64,000 nt of DNA from Silene latifolia (GCF_048544455.1 NC_133532.1:13580948-13644947); one strand, 5' to 3'; positions 1 through 12,876 are shown, counted from the first letter of the stretch. Program-made: numbers and translations. The notes: a model not told the origin generated them from the sequence alone.

Positions 1-951
1 AGCTCCTCCTCCTCCTTTCGAGGGTACTCCTGCACCTATACTTGGGTGGCTAATCAATTAACCCGAATCAACACTCCCACTTATGGTGGAGAGATTGATC
101 CAGCTGCTCTTACAGGGTGGTTTCGGGAGTTGGAGAAAAGCTTTACATTGTATGATGTCAAGGAGGAACATAAAGTGAAGCTAGCCTCTCACTTCCTAGT
201 TCGAGAAGCATATCGATGGTGGTCCATGACTGGGCCTACCGTTTCAGCTGAACCAGGATTTGATTGGGAACGTTTCAAGGAGTTAGTAGAGGCCCGATTC
301 TATCCACAGGAACTTAAACAGCAGAAGTTGAAGGGATTCATGGAGTTGAAGCAAGGAAGCCTTCATGTTCAGGCCTTCACCGATAAATTCAACGAGTTGG
401 CTCATTATGCAACTAGATTGGTGAAGGATGACAATGAAAAAGCTTTCTTTTATCTTGAAAAGCTCTCTCCTAAGATCAAAAGTATGGTCCGCCGAGACTC
501 CACTAGCTTTGTTTCAATTTACAATGATGCTTTGTGGGCTGAAAATTCCCTAAAAGACATTGAAAATGAAGCTCGTGCAAACAGTTCTAATCTTGGCAAG
601 AGGCCTTTATATCCATCTTCTAGGCCCTTTACTCCTTCACCTAGGTTCATCTCTTCTCCCTCTGACCCAAACAAGAGGAGATTTGTTTCTAATGTTCAAG
701 TTAACCGGGGTGATCAATCTTCAGCTTTTAACAACAATAAAGGTACTAAAGACCGAGTGTGCTATAACTGCAAGAAACCAGCACATCCTGGTAAATGCTT
801 TGTTGATCCTATCATATGCTTTTCTTGTAACAAACCGGGCCACAAGGCCAATGTTTGCTCGGAGAGGAAGGTGACGGCTCCTACTACTCTGCCGCTGCCC
901 AGTGAGGCGGTGAGGCCGAAGGGCCGTATCTTTGTCATGATGAGTAAGTGA
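1..951 (+). pseudogene. gag fragment of gypsy element 1
   Basis: The frame is open from the window edge to a stop at 949-951, so the true start is upstream and no internal start should be assumed. The capsid-like part contains FDWERFKELVEARFYP, typical of plant Ty3/gypsy Gag (retrotrans_gag family), which packages the element RNA. Near the C-terminus are two zinc knuckles. The first, starting CYNCKKPAHPGKC, has spacing CX2CX4HX3C, one residue short of the canonical form. The second, CFSCNKPGHKANVC, is a canonical CX2CX4HX4C. Just after the knuckles a frameshift near 949 separates gag from protease: the residues expected next (AEAHPDIIHCGTFSIFDAP) continue in another frame. Gag is therefore readable but disconnected. 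Confidence 0.85.
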
Positions 952-1534
952 AGCCGAGGCACATCCCGATATCATTCATTGCGGTACATTTTCTATTTTT
1001 GATGCTCCTTGTTTGGTACTATTTGATACGGGTGCCTCTTTATCTTTTATTTCAATAAAACTCTCCAATAAATTATCACTTGAATCCTCACAAGAAGAAA
1101 GCACATCTATATCCTTACCCTCTGGTGATGTCTTTTCCTGTTCTAAAATCTATCCGGAAGTCCCTATTTCTATTATGGGATCTATATTTCCAGCAAATCT
1201 TTTCCAATTTCCGCTTGAAGAATTTGATGTCATTTTGGGCATGGATTGGTTACATACTTATCATGCTCGATTTGAATGTCGAGACCAGAAAATAATTCTT
1301 ACAAGCCCTTCAGGTCACCGTGTGTCTTATCAAATGGTTAAAAGACAAACCGGTACTAAATTAATTTCTGCTATGAAGTTTGTCAATGCGATGAAAAAGG
1401 GTCATCAAGCCTTTTTGTGTATGGTGACTACTTCAAATTCTTCCTCTCTGCCTCCTAAAGAGAACATTCCTGTAGTATGTGAATTTCCAAGTTTTTCCGA
1501 TGAGCTACGGGAATTCCTCCCGAAAGGAAGTTGA
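952..1534 (+). pseudogene. aspartic protease part of gypsy element 1
   Basis: The frame carries LVLFDTGASLSFIS, the retropepsin active-site motif (DTGAS), followed by VILGMDWLHTYHARFEC, the usual second half of plant gypsy proteases. This enzyme would cut the Gag-Pol polyprotein. The frame ends at 1534. The linker to reverse transcriptase (EFAIDLIPAS, then [10 protein letters not shown]) is spread over two other frames between 1510 and 1600, so at least two indels lie here. Confidence 0.85.
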
Positions 1535-2810
1535 ATTTGCTATTGATCTTATTCCTGCATCGGCCCTATTGCTAAAGCTCCTTATAGGCCGGCACCGTGC
1601 GAAATGAAAAGAGTCAAGGCTCGGTGGATGATTTGATTGCCAAAGGTTTTATTCAACCTAGCTCTTCGCCTTGGGGTTCTCCTGTTCTCTTTGTAAGAAA
1701 GAAGGATGGATCTATGCGATTATGCATAGATTATCGTGAACTTAACCGGGTTACTATCAAGAATAAATATCCTCTTCCTAGAATTGATGATCTTTTCGAC
1801 CAACTCCGAGGTGCTTCTACTTTTTCTAAAATTGATCTTCGTTCGGGCTATCATCAAATTCCAGTCCGAGAAGCTGATATTCTTAAAACCGCCTTTAGTA
1901 CGAGATATGGTCCTTTCGAGTTCACGGTGATGCCATTCGGTTTAACCAATGCTCCAGCAGTATTCATGGATCAGATGAACCGTACTATCAGAGAACACCT
2001 TGACAAATGCGTTGTGGTGTTCATTGATGACATCTTGATCTATTCTAAATCTGAAGAAGAACATGTCCAACACCTTCGTGTTATTTTAGAGATTTTGCGC
2101 CGTGAAAAATGGTATGCTAAATACTCTAAATGTGAATTCTGGTTATCTAAAGTGACTTTCCTTGGGCACGTCATTTCAAAAGAGGGTGTTATGGTAGATC
2201 CTGCCAAAATTGAAGTCGTTGTTGATTGGAAAAGTCCAACCAATGTTTCTGAAATCCGTAGTTTCTTTGGCTTGGCGGGTTACTATCGGCGATTTGTGAA
2301 GGATTTTTCAAAAATTGCTAGGCCGATGACTCAGTTGCTGAAGAAAGAGTCTAAATTTGTGTGGTCTGAAGAGTGTGAAAATGCCTTCCAGGAATTGAAA
2401 AAGAGGTTGACTACCGCTCCGGTGTTGACCTTACCTGAAGAAGGAGTGGACTTTGATGTTTACTGTGATGCTTCTAAGCATGGTATAGGTTGTGTCTTGA
2501 TGCAAAAGGGGAAAGTCATTGCGTATGCCTCTCGTGACTTAGAGTTCATGAAGTTAACTACCCGACTCATGATCTTGAATTAGCTGCGGTGGTGCATGCT
2601 TTAAAGATTTGGAGACACTACCTCATTGGAGTCCATTGCAACATCTACACCGACCACAAAAGCCTGAAATATCTCTTTACCCAAAAAGAGCTGAACATGA
2701 GACAAAGAAGATGGTTAGAATTGGTGAATGACTATGATGCCGATCTAATTTATCACGAAGGAAAAGCTAATGTGGTGGTGATGCTCTTAGCGAGAAAATC
2801 CTGTCATTCT
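1535..2810 (+). pseudogene. reverse transcriptase and RNase H part of gypsy element 1
   Basis: The reverse transcriptase frame is open from about 1597 to 2583. It shows [33 protein letters not shown] and the catalytic [11 protein letters not shown], then the connection [19 protein letters not shown]. RNase H begins with [19 protein letters not shown] frameshift near 2545 (expected [11 protein letters not shown]) moves the rest, including VVHALKIWRHYLIG and the DHKSLKYLF block, into the frame that is open from 2589. The usual ADALSRK end of RNase H is altered to VVMLLARKS. The region would copy the RNA into DNA if intact. Confidence 0.9.
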
Positions 2811-4351
2811 TTGAATTCTTTTCAGGAATTACCTCCTGAACTTGCTTTAGAACTTCAAAAATTAGGAGTAAGCCTTGTAAAAAGGGGCTCTCATCATCTT
2901 GATGCCATGTCAGCTGAACCTGACTTCTACCGTGAGATCCGTGCTTGCCTTCCTGATGATCCTACTTTCAAATCCATTCGAGCTAAAATTCAACTTGGGC
3001 AAGCTAAGGATTGTAAGATTGATGATGATGGGTATCTTCGTTATCATGGTAAAATCTATGTTCCGAAAAGGTGATTTGAGAAAAAGAGTTCTTGATGAAG
3101 CACACCTTTCTCCTTACTCCATTCATCCGGGAGGTACCAAAATGTACAAAGATTTGAGATTGCAATTCTGGTGGCCTAGGATGAAGATTGAAGTTATGTA
3201 GTATGTCAGTAAATGCCTCACCTGTCAGAAAGTAAAGATAGAGCATCAAAAGCCCGGGGGTTTGCTTCAACCCTTGGATGTTCCTCTTTGGAAATGGGAG
3301 TCTATATCCATGGATTTTGTGATGGCTTTACCCAGGACTTCCACTGGGAAGAATGCTATTTGGGTGGTTGTGGACCGATTGACTAAATGTGCTCGGTTTA
3401 TTCCTATCAAAGAGACCTGGAGATTAGAAGTTCTAGCTCGTACCTATGTGGATGAGATAGTGCGCTATCATGGGGTCCCTAAAGATATAGTTTCAGATCG
3501 AGACCCTCGATTTTGTTCTCGGTTCTGGACTGCATTACAAGAGGCCTTGGGTAGTAAACTATTGATGAGCACTGCTTTTCACGCCGCCACTGATGGTCAA
3601 ACTGAGAGAACAATTCAAACTTTAGAGGATCTTCTTCGTGCTCGTGCCTTAGATTTCCAAACTTCCGGGAGAAATGTTTACCTCGGTTGAGTTCTCTTAC
3701 AACAACAACGACTATCAAGCCTCCATTAAAATGGCACCATATGAAGCTCTGTACGGTAGAAAATGCCGTACTCAAGTCTGTTGGGATCAAACCCAAAATG
3801 TTCCAATGTTAGGACTTGATTTGGTGACCGAGTCCATTGAACAAGTTAAGATCATTCGGGAGCGGATGAAAGCCGCTCAGTACCGTCAAAAATCATATCG
3901 ATGTCCGTCGTGCCGACCACTTTCCTTTGAGGTTGATGATCAAGTATTCCTTAAAGTGTCACCTATGAAAGGGGTGAAACGGTTTGGCGTTAAAGGGAAG
4001 TTGAGCCCTAAATATATTGGACCTTTCCGGGTGATTGAAAAGATTGGTCCTGCTGCTTACCGTTTAGAATTGCCTCCAAATCTGAGCAAGGTTCATAATG
4101 TCTTCCATGTTTCTCAGTTGAGGAAGTACATTAGTGACCCTAGCCATATCATCCAAGAAGAGATTCTTGAATTGGAGCCTAACTTGGTGGTTGAAGAAAG
4201 GCCAATTCGGATTCTTGAAAAAGCCAATAAACAACTTAGGAGCAAAGTTGTACCTCTAGTCCGTATTCTTTGGCGTTGTGGAAATGTCGAAGAAGAGACT
4301 TGGGAGACTGAAGCTTCTATGTTAGCTAAATATCCTGAGTTATTCTCGTAA
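2811..4351 (+). pseudogene. integrase with chromodomain-like tail of gypsy element 1
   Basis: The zinc-binding part (H...H...CLTCQKVK) is split by a frameshift near 3070 and an in-frame TAG at 3199-3201. The catalytic core is readable from about 3262: [28 protein letters not shown] and [13 protein letters not shown] supply the two Asp of the DDE triad. A frameshift near 3670 precedes [20 protein letters not shown]. The last frame (3674-4351) has GPFRVIEKIG and LPPNLSKVHNVFHVSQLRKY, then a chromodomain-like end with VPLVRILWRCGNVEEETWE and a stop at 4349-4351. In chromoviruses such tails guide insertion to heterochromatin. Confidence 0.88.
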
Positions 4352-4708
4352 GGTATTCCTTTTCTTACTCTTTTTCCGAGTTACTAAGCCGTGTTTAATC
4401 GTAATTAGTAAAGATATTATTCTTATTATAGAACTTTAAACTAAAAGTTTGAAAATGCTTTTATAATTTTCAATGGTTTTAACATTAGTGAATGTTAAAT
4501 CTCGTTGTTGGAGACGTCCCAATAATGGGTTTTCTCATTTATTGGTGTAGAAATATTTTTATATCTTGATATGAATGTGGATGTTCTTGTCTGATCAACG
4601 AGAGTATCACCGTTTCATTGAAAAGATACCTATATTTTCTTATAACTATATTATGAAGATGTTGTTTACTATAATTTCTCCTTCTAAGTTTCGAGGACGA
4701 AACTTTTT

Positions 4709-4722
4709 AAAAGGAGGGGTGA
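4709..4722 (+). other. polypurine tract of gypsy element 1
   Basis: A purine run AAAAGGAGGGGTGA ends one base before TGTAACGCCC. This is the expected plus-strand primer position immediately 5' of a 3' LTR, and it fixes the LTR start. Confidence 0.8.
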
Positions 4723-4723
4723 T

Positions 4724-7578
4724 TGTAACGCCCCGTAATTTCGGGCCGTTAATATATTTCGGAAATAATTAATTAAACAAGTAAAATTTGATATTAATGT
4801 ATTTAAAGTGAAATTAATTCAAAGAAATATAATTTTATTATATTTTGAGGTAAATTATTTATTTTGATAGTTTCGAAACGTTTAAAAATAGTTTAAACCG
4901 TGTAAAAATCTTTTAATTCGAAATAAGGGCATATCGGGAGGAAAATGACAATTCTATTGAAAATTGGGCAAACGATTTTGAAATGGGTCGTATGAATACT
5001 CAATTTTCTTGTAATCTCGTGTTTAAGAACTTTGGTCTTGTCGGAATTTGCGTTTGACAAACGGTTTTAATTATTATCGAAACGAGCCAAAACCGACTCG
5101 TAAAATCCCGACTAAACCCGCACCTTTCCTCTCTTTCTCCCCTAACCCATGCACCCCTTCCCCTTTCCCTTTTTCTGATTTTTTTTCCTCTATCACCTTC
5201 CTTCATGTTCCAAAAACACCATTTTTATAAAACTTAAGCTTTTAAGCCAAAATTCATCATAACTTCCTCATTTCTAGTCGGTTTTTCACATAATTTATAT
5301 TTTCGGAATCCTCTCGTCGAGATCTACAACCTAGTATGTTTTAATTTCAGTTTTCATTAAGTTGTTTTAAGACGAATTTCGGTAATTTCGGTATTTATAC
5401 TTATTTATTGTGTTTTTATTGTTTATTTAGGTGAAGAATTGGAAGACGAGTTTGGGGACTCGTATATTGTCGAAGATAGCGGATAGTTGCTTGTTAGGGT
5501 TTGGTTTTTAAGGTGCTAATTGCTCATTTTCTAGCTTAAGGTAACATATTTCGAGTTACTCGACGAATAATCGTCACAATCTTTGTTGTTTTTGTATGTT
5601 TTGTGATTTTTATTTAAGTAGTTAATTCCATATGATAAAATGGTTGTATGCATGGCTAATTCATGTATTTTTGTTAGTTTAAGTTAACATGTTAGTATTG
5701 GGGACGATTAATTATGTTTCAGACGGTCTTATACTGAACAAAAATGGAGAAATGGAGGTGTGGGAGTGGCGGCAGCAGGCCCACGGCTGGCCCGGGTTGG
5801 TCCGTTGCATGTTTCGCGGTTTTCCATGCAATATTTGTCATTTCGGGTTTATTAATGTCATAGTTAGTATGAGTACACTTTTGAATTAAATCATATTAGT
5901 AGTAAAAATTATGTTAAAGGTAAAAATTATGTTTATATTGGTAGTTGCACATGTTAGTATAGGTTAGAAAATGAAATTGTAAAGAATAGGCTCAGAATGA
6001 ATTATATAGCGATAATTGTAATGTTGGATGATTATGCCAAAATCGAGCCTTGGTCCCTTTGATTGATTCGATGTCGGTCAATTGTGTGATTGGTCACCGC
6101 AATTTAACCCGTACTGTCGCAGTGGGGTTGCGGGTAAAAATTCGGTTGGATGAAATTTTGAATGAATTAGATAATCGGCCTTTTTCTTGTTTTAGGCCAT
6201 TTATTATATTTTTATTTCACACGTGTAGTTAGTTGATTTAAGTAGCTTCTTATATTGTAGAAACGGCCCTAGATTCCCGAAACCTTTAATATGGTTAATA
6301 TTGTTAGAATTGGAAATTGGTATTGAATACTTATTGAGGATCTTTGTTGGATTGTCTCTTTGAATAGACATTTATATAGCCTTTCACATTATAGAATGTT
6401 AGCATTTATGTTGGTAGGTTGGACTCTTTGCCCTCTTATGGTTAAGTGGGTGTCTTACTTGTCTTGTGTGGTGTGGGCTAAAGTATTCAATTTGGGACTA
6501 GCGGGACTAGGTCCTAGGTGAGTATTTCGGCCTTCATCGTAGATAGGTCTTTATAGTCTTTGACGAGTATATGTTCACTGCTTGATAGCCTTTGTGTTCC
6601 TGACTAGTGGATTTATATCCAAGTTGGGGCATGACCTCGTTACTTATTTTGATAGTAAGTGGTCAGCTTAAGTACTAGCCAACCCTTTGGTGGACTCCTT
6701 AGGGTACTCACTTTGTTTTAGAAAAATTGTGGGTCTTGGGTGCGGTGGTGTGTATCCGCATGTCTAGGTCTGCGCAGATTTTAGGCTAGGGTTGTGTTGT
6801 GTCTTGGCCATGTTTTATTAATATTAACCGCTGAGCCAAGATACCGGTTCGATTACCTTCCCTACCTCGTGGTATAGACTCGAGTTACAGAGTGACTATT
6901 GACCGTGCTAAGAACTTATGCCCGTCTTTGATATATTGCCCTTTCTTGTATGGTGATTTTATGAATTGTAATAGGTGAGATGTAAGCCGGTTACAATTGA
7001 TAAAGTTTGGATTACTATTTGTTATATGTTTCACATGATAGTTTAAATTGGTCAGTTTAGTATTCATATGATAGAATACTTGGGAATTAGATTAATTATC
7101 ATGTTGTTTACATGTTACATTACATGTTACATTAAATATGACGTTTCGTGGCTGGGAGGACTCGAAGTTACTCCCCACTGAATTGTGGCTTTCGTGTTTG
7201 TATAAAATGCGATTGACAGGTACTTGATGCTTAGTTGGGGTACACGGACGAGCTAGTGAGCAAGAGGACCTTGGACCTAGTTTGGCTATTTTTGTAGAAA
7301 CCTTTAACTTTTGGTTTTGTATATATTTTGAAGGGACATATGTCTCCCTCTTCTATTTTGGTTTGTATCACTATATTCCCGCGTCTTTAGTTATGTATGT
7401 AAATTAGTTTGTTAGAAATTGCAGGTTATGGCACTCTCCTTCTGGAAATGTTTGTGAATGGTTTAGGAAATTTTTTGAAATTACAGGTTTTATCTAGTTG
7501 AACCAATTACAAACATATCCTGTCAGTTTTTCCGTAGAATTTACGTCTTTATTTAAGGCTAAAAATGAGGGTGTCACA
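4724..7578 (+). repeat. 3' LTR of gypsy element 1 (~2.85 kb)
   Basis: It starts TGTAACGCCCC directly after the polypurine tract. The only later match to the inverted LTR end is GGGTGTCACA at 7569-7578. The span is AT-rich and noncoding, and the short open frames in it are not genes. The right boundary could be 7576 or 7578, and the second LTR copy lies outside the window, so length is inferred from the termini only. Confidence 0.75.
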
Positions 7579-8423
7579 CCTTACCTTCTCTCTCATTTCC
7601 TCTCCCACCCATCATTGTCCGGACATCACTATCCGACTAACTCGAGATCTACCAGCAGACCCTCCACCGCAGTGGTGACCACACCTAACATCGGACCACG
7701 ACGTCTCACTCAACCCCTATCACAGCAGCCTCTTACACCCAAACCACCAAGCTTTAAACCATACCATACATCCTCCAATTACCATACCTCCTCTTGCCCC
7801 CCTCCCCCTCATCTCGTACATCCCGTATCTCTATCATAACCATCATCCCAGCCCCACCTCATATATGACCCCAACCCTTCTTGCAACCTTATGCGACTCC
7901 ACACCCCATCATTACCCATCCATCGCGACCCCTCCTATATCACGACCTCCCACCCCAACACTGCCTATTCATTCATTCTTCAAGTCGTCAAATACTAATT
8001 TTTTTATTTCTTTTATTTTGTTTATTGAGTTATGTTGACACTTGCCTTTCAATATTGTAATCATTTTGTCACACAGTTAATTTGAGATATTTAAAATCGG
8101 AGATTAAGCAATGTCAGAATGTAAATTGCCTTTTTCACCAACAATAATATTGAAGAAAGTAACACGTTTAGCAAATCAATCCACATAATCAAACCCATCT
8201 CAACACATTTAGAAAACAATTCTTACTAACCTCTATTTTCATAGTTTATCTCCCACTTTATGGCGGTCCTTCTTAATCTCAAATTAATCAATGTTTCTAA
8301 TAAGAACCAAGAGAAACCAAAACACAAAAGTTGTATACATTAAGTTTCATTACAGAAGCAACATTTAAATTATCAAAATGAATTATGATGTCGAATAAGA
8401 AAAAATAGATAGTTTCGTACCAA
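7579..8423. other. pyrimidine-rich intergenic DNA
   Basis: Up to about 7980 the plus strand is C/T-rich with many CACC and CCTC runs. A 113-codon open frame here is low-complexity and does not look coding. From 7980 on the DNA is AT-rich. No gene seen. Confidence 0.6.
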
Positions 8424-8673
8424 TAATTTGATAGATGAACCATCTCAACCAAAACCTTAAGGTGATGGTTGAGGTCCAACAGTTATATTTATTTCCTATT
8501 ACGCCCCCTCACTCGAGTGCTCATTGGGCTCGAAGAGTGGTTAGTTATTGGAGGTTGCCAACCCGTGACTTATGGTCACACTGGCTCTGACTCCATGATA
8601 AATGAACCATTTCAACCAAAACCTTAAGGTGATGGTTGAGGTCCAACAGTTATATTTATTTCTTATTATAATT
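8424..8673 (-). mobile_element. complete TRIM/SMART-like miniature LTR element (8429-8668) with TSD
   Basis: Two 73-bp direct repeats (8429-8501 and 8596-8668, only a few mismatches) enclose a 94-bp interior. On the minus strand the upstream repeat ends ATCA and is followed at once by TGGAGTCAGAGCC (8583-8595), a near match to the initiator tRNA-Met primer site TGGTATCAGAGCC. The minus-strand interior ends in a purine-rich GAGTGAGGGGGCG just before the second repeat. The element is flanked by the 5-bp duplication TAATT (8424-8428 and 8669-8673). Size, primer site, polypurine tract and duplication together define a terminal-repeat retrotransposon in miniature. Its LTRs are short for the class. 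Confidence 0.85.
8583..8595 (-). other. primer-binding site of the TRIM
   Basis: The minus-strand sequence TGGAGTCAGAGCC abuts the end of the 73-bp repeat. It differs from the tRNA-iMet primer site TGGTATCAGAGCC at two bases. Confidence 0.75.
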
Positions 8674-9290
8674 ATATATGGATGAGAGTAAGACTATAAC
8701 AACCGGCGGGCAGTAACAATAGTGCAACTGCGCAAGCAACGAAAATTTGTTAAGCAAGCATGGGAAAATAAGATGAAGATGAATGAGAGGGTAACTTTTT
8801 CTCACCTAGTCTCACTCAAACGCCAAATTTCAATCCTATATCTTGATCTTTCATTTCTCAACCCTTCTATTTTATTTAATAATAATTAAACGGTAAAAGT
8901 ATCAAAATATTAAGATTTGGTAATCTGACATGGCACTAATGGTAGGAAAACATATTTTTTTTACGCATATTTTTTGGAGCGTCATTAGTTACCGTAATTT
9001 GATTTCCATGTTTTTTTACAATTGTGTATACGGTATCCATATATGGCCTTGAATCAATTAGTACTTACAAAATAGCTAAATTAACCGCTCACATCGATAT
9101 TAATCAAGTTAATAGATCCCGGATTTAAAGGGTACGTTTGTTCAAAAATATTGATTTGATATTTAATGCAACTTATTTTAAACTATTATTGTGATTGAAT
9201 TAAACCGGAATAACTGATAACTTAGATTTAGAGAAATTAGAATATTTCCAAAGATTGATTTACTTAAGTTTCTCCTACTCCGACTAAAAA

Positions 9291-9410
9291 TATCTAATCT
9301 TTTACGTGATTGGCTCGAAATTAATTGTTAAATGGCTCGAAATAATACAATATCTAATCTTTTACATGATTGACTCGAAAATAATTGTTAAATGGCTCAA
9401 AATAATACTC
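9291..9410 (+). repeat. two-copy 60-bp tandem repeat
   Basis: Units 9291-9350 and 9351-9410 both start TATCTAATCTTTTAC and share GGCTC(G/A)AAATAATAC near their ends. The period is exactly 60 bp with a few substitutions. Confidence 0.85.
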
Positions 9411-9499
9411 TAAAAGATATTGATTCCTCCTTTATGGTGGTAATTGATTGTTATGATAATATAATGTTATCGCCTCATTTTTAGATTTTGGAATATATT

Positions 9500-9659
9500 T
9501 TTGCCATAAATAATGTATCATAATATATTTTTCTTAATTTGCGTCTTATATGTGTATTTGCCATAACTAATGTATCATAATATTTTTTTCTTAAATTACG
9601 TCTTATATGTATTTGTCATAATTAATATACCAGTTTTTTTTTTAAAATGTACGTCTTAG
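9500..9659 (+). repeat. three-copy ~55-bp degenerate tandem repeat
   Basis: Three successive units begin TTTGCCATAA or TTTGTCATAA (9500, 9557, 9612) and end with a CGTCTTA motif. The third is the most diverged. Confidence 0.75.
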
Positions 9660-11500
9660 AAATACGCAAATAACACATGGCACACTATAAGGCTATTGAC
9701 ACGTGGCATCGTATTAAGCAAGAAAGAAGTACATGACCCATATATTTATTTTTCTCTAATGCACTCGTACACTTGTTGAATGTAGATCTCTGAAAAAAAA
9801 TTGGAAGCAAACAATTGTAAGTAGTCTGTAGTAAATAAAAAGTACAGTACTCTTTAATTTATAAATTCATTTAAAACAATTAAACACGAGTACTTGGGTA
9901 AGGCCGTTTTACATATATTTATCGTAAAACGGGAATCTTTAATAACTACTTTTACTATTAATAAGGTAGTATTTGGATGCATTTAACAACTATATTAGGA
10001 TCGTCTTACAAAGACTAACTCTTAAACGGTTTAAAATAATTTATCATTAGATGAAAAATTTAATGGAACTGAATATTAACTTTGTAAATTTCTAATGCCT
10101 CGAAATTATGATTGTGCCACAACTGCATAACATCAATGTTGAAGAGTTAATAACAACCCTGCAACGTTTCATAGAAAATTACTAACATTTTACAGAAAAC
10201 TACTTGACAGACAATGTTAAAGGGTAAGTAATAGAACATACATAATAATACTTTGTAAAGACTAACTAATATTTTGCTGTCATGATACTCTGATAGTAAT
10301 ATTACTCCAAAATAAAATAAAATGTAAGTCTTTAAAAAAGTAATAAAAACATGTAAGCAAATAAAGACAAAAACAGAACAGTGAAGTTCCCCGGCCTGAT
10401 AGTTGTTAACTTGTAATGGCTTGCGGCGGAAAATCATACCTCAAACTATCTGATAGGACTCTTTGCCTAGTAGAGGCGGGGAGATGATGGTGGGGATACG
10501 ATGGTGACCGCATGTGGCGTTTTTAGGGAACCATAAAAATGGTGGTGAATTATCTCACACACATATAAGATGAATATATTTCCTAATATTTTCGGCAAAG
10601 ATTCTTTGTAATCTACTATCATCTTGAAAGTGCATAATATTGAGCAACCGTGATATTTTTTCCTTTGTGATATTGTATTATTGATAAGATCTATTAAATC
10701 TTAAATTATATGGTAAATGGCTAAGCACACATAATTTTTCACCTAAAATCACAGTAGGAATATAGAATTTCCTTCTAAAACCATCTTGTATTATGGGAAA
10801 CTTTTTTTTAACAAATATTCATGGTGATTATTTAGGAATAATCAATAATTTAGCCATTTAGCTATATTTTTAGTAAAAATAATTTGAACATAATTCAGCC
10901 TTTTTTTGTGGAAATGACACGTGGCAATGACACATGGCAATTGAAAGGGATATCGGTTTCTGCTTTAATATATTATATGAATATGATGATATGATGATAT
11001 GATATATGATTATATGATTTAGTATACTCTAGATGAGGAGCCCAATCCATCTTATACTTGTCAGCACATAACCACTTATAATCTTCAACAGCTGTATACA
11101 AACCATTATTATCACATACAAATCATTATTATCAATCTATCAAAACTGTTTCCTCTGATTATATACCTCTCCTTCATTTTCTCTTGCACTTTACAAATCT
11201 GTTTTGATGTCCAGCTAGTATGAATGGTTGGTTCATCATATTCAAACCACTTCTATCCTTTTCAGATAATTGTGGTTATTCACAATATCCATAAGGCTGA
11301 GTTTAACGCGGTATGAAAGGAGGTATGAGTGTGGGTCTGAGGGTCAGATTTTTAGAGGTTGAAGCTCATACGTGGATAAAGCAATGGGTATGAGCTGAGA
11401 ATATGAGCATCAGTCTTGGATTTTCAAGACGCTTCTTCAGACGCAGGAATAGTAGATTTGTAATATTTTATTAATATAAGTTGTAGATTTTATTAATATA

Positions 11501-11647
11501 GTCCGTCTTGCTTCAAACGCTCTAAAATAAGACGGATTAAATGTCACCATTTTTTAAAAGAATGTAACCATTTAGTGACAAAATATTATATGAAGCTAAC
11601 ATTTTATCCTAAAATGACAACATTTTGTCCGTCTTATTTCAGACGGG
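11501..11647. repeat. possible MITE with AGACGG ends
   Basis: AATAAGACGGATTAAATGT near the left is mirrored by ACATTTTGTCCGTCTTATT near the right, with GTCCGTCTTGCTTC and TTTCAGACGGG outside. This resembles the element at 23003-23255. No clear target duplication was found. Confidence 0.4.
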
Positions 11648-11656
11648 AGAATTTGC

Positions 11657-11660
<4 letters not shown>

Positions 11661-11748
<88 letters not shown>
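11661..11748 (+). repeat. (TA)n(GA)n microsatellite, left end of the foldback pair
   Basis: About 25 TA units (11661-11710) run into about 19 GA units (11711-11748). The mirror-image tract is at the opposite end of the foldback pair. Confidence 0.95.
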
Positions 11749-11752
<4 letters not shown>

Positions 11753-12876
11753 TTCTCATAAGGCCACTACATCTTATGAGTCCCTAAGTCCTTATAAGGA
11801 CCTGAGGATGGAAGGGATGGAGGGATGAGATTACATCTCATTCAATGGTCACAAATGAACCTCCCTAATCTCCCTCCCTAATTCTGTACAACTCCACCTA
11901 ATTTTGTACAACTCTTCCACCATTCTAATCTCCCAACTCACTTCCTCATTCACTCATCCTCTCTCATTTCTCACATTCACTCTTTCTCTCTCATTTTCTC
12001 CCACCCTCTCTAAAAAAAAAAAAACCAAGTTGATAAAAAAAAAAAAAAAAAACTAAAAAAAAACAAAAAAAAAAACACTCCACCTCCACCTCCATCACCC
12101 TCACCAGCCGTCCCCGACACCACCACCGACCTCCCTTCTTCCCGGCCCACCACCACCCGACCTCCCTCCCTTCTTCCCAGCCCACCATCCGACCTCCCTT
12201 CTCGCACCAGCCCACCATCCGACCTCCCTTCTTCCCAGCCCACCACCCGACCTCCCTCCTCCATCAACCAACAACAACAACGCCAACAACCAGCAACAAC
12301 AACCAAGAACATCCCGACCACCCTCTGCCGACAGCCCACGCCCACCACCGCGACAACCATCGCCCCACAACCTTTCTCCCTCCCTGCTGCCGCACCACCT
12401 TTCTCCCTCCCTGCTGCCGCCTAAACACCACCCGCCTCATGCCGCCTTTCTCTTCTCTTCTCCAGATCTGTTTCGTTTGATTTTTTTTTTTAAAATGATG
12501 CAGTGCCGCCTTTCGTTTGATTCGTTTGATTTTTTTATTTTTTTTTATCTCGTCTTAGTACTTATTTTCAGATCTTGTGGTTTTTGTTGGTGGTTGGACC
12601 AAAGTCTTTCTCCTTTTTTCTTTCTCCCTCCCTGCTCTTCCTTTCTCCTTTTTTTCGTTCTTTTTTTTCGTCCTTTTTTTTTTTTTTTTTAAATTTTCGT
12701 TTGGTTTTATATTGTTTTCCTGTGGTGGTTGTTTTTTTTTGGGTGTTGTTTTTTTTTATTGTTATTTGGTTTTTTGTTTTGTTATTGTTATTATTGTTAT
12801 TTGGTTTTTATTATTGGTATTTGGAATTTGGTATTATTTTTCAAGTTTCATATTTTAGGCTGAAGTTATACAATAA

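Larger units (their letters stand above)
1..7578 (+). mobile_element. Ty3/gypsy chromovirus 1 (Tekay/Del-like), decayed, 5' end outside window
   Basis: The order is gag, aspartic protease, reverse transcriptase, RNase H, integrase, a chromodomain-like tail, a polypurine tract and a 3' LTR, which is the plant gypsy chromovirus order. The 5' LTR, primer-binding site and start of gag lie before position 1, so no target duplication can be checked. The coding region is broken by several frameshifts and stops (near 950, 1535, 1575, 2545, 3070, 3199 and 3670), so it cannot make a polyprotein. Assignment to Tekay/Del rests on the long LTR beginning TGTAACGCCC, the chromodomain-like C-terminus and the gag style, and is an inference. 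Confidence 0.9.
8674..11294. other. AT-rich intergenic DNA with two small tandem repeats
   Basis: No convincing gene. A 96-codon minus-strand frame at 10147-10437 is hydrophobic and low-complexity and looks fortuitous. The stretch holds the tandem repeats at 9291-9410 and 9500-9659. Base composition is strongly A+T. Confidence 0.6.

Noticed and set aside
10147..10437. 96-codon minus-strand frame
   Set aside because: Hydrophobic and low-complexity, typical of AT-rich noncoding DNA; no start context, splice partner or family motif.
11575..11787. YIYIYI...RERERE frame, and its mirror at 18126-18320
   Set aside because: Translation of (TA)n and (GA)n microsatellites.
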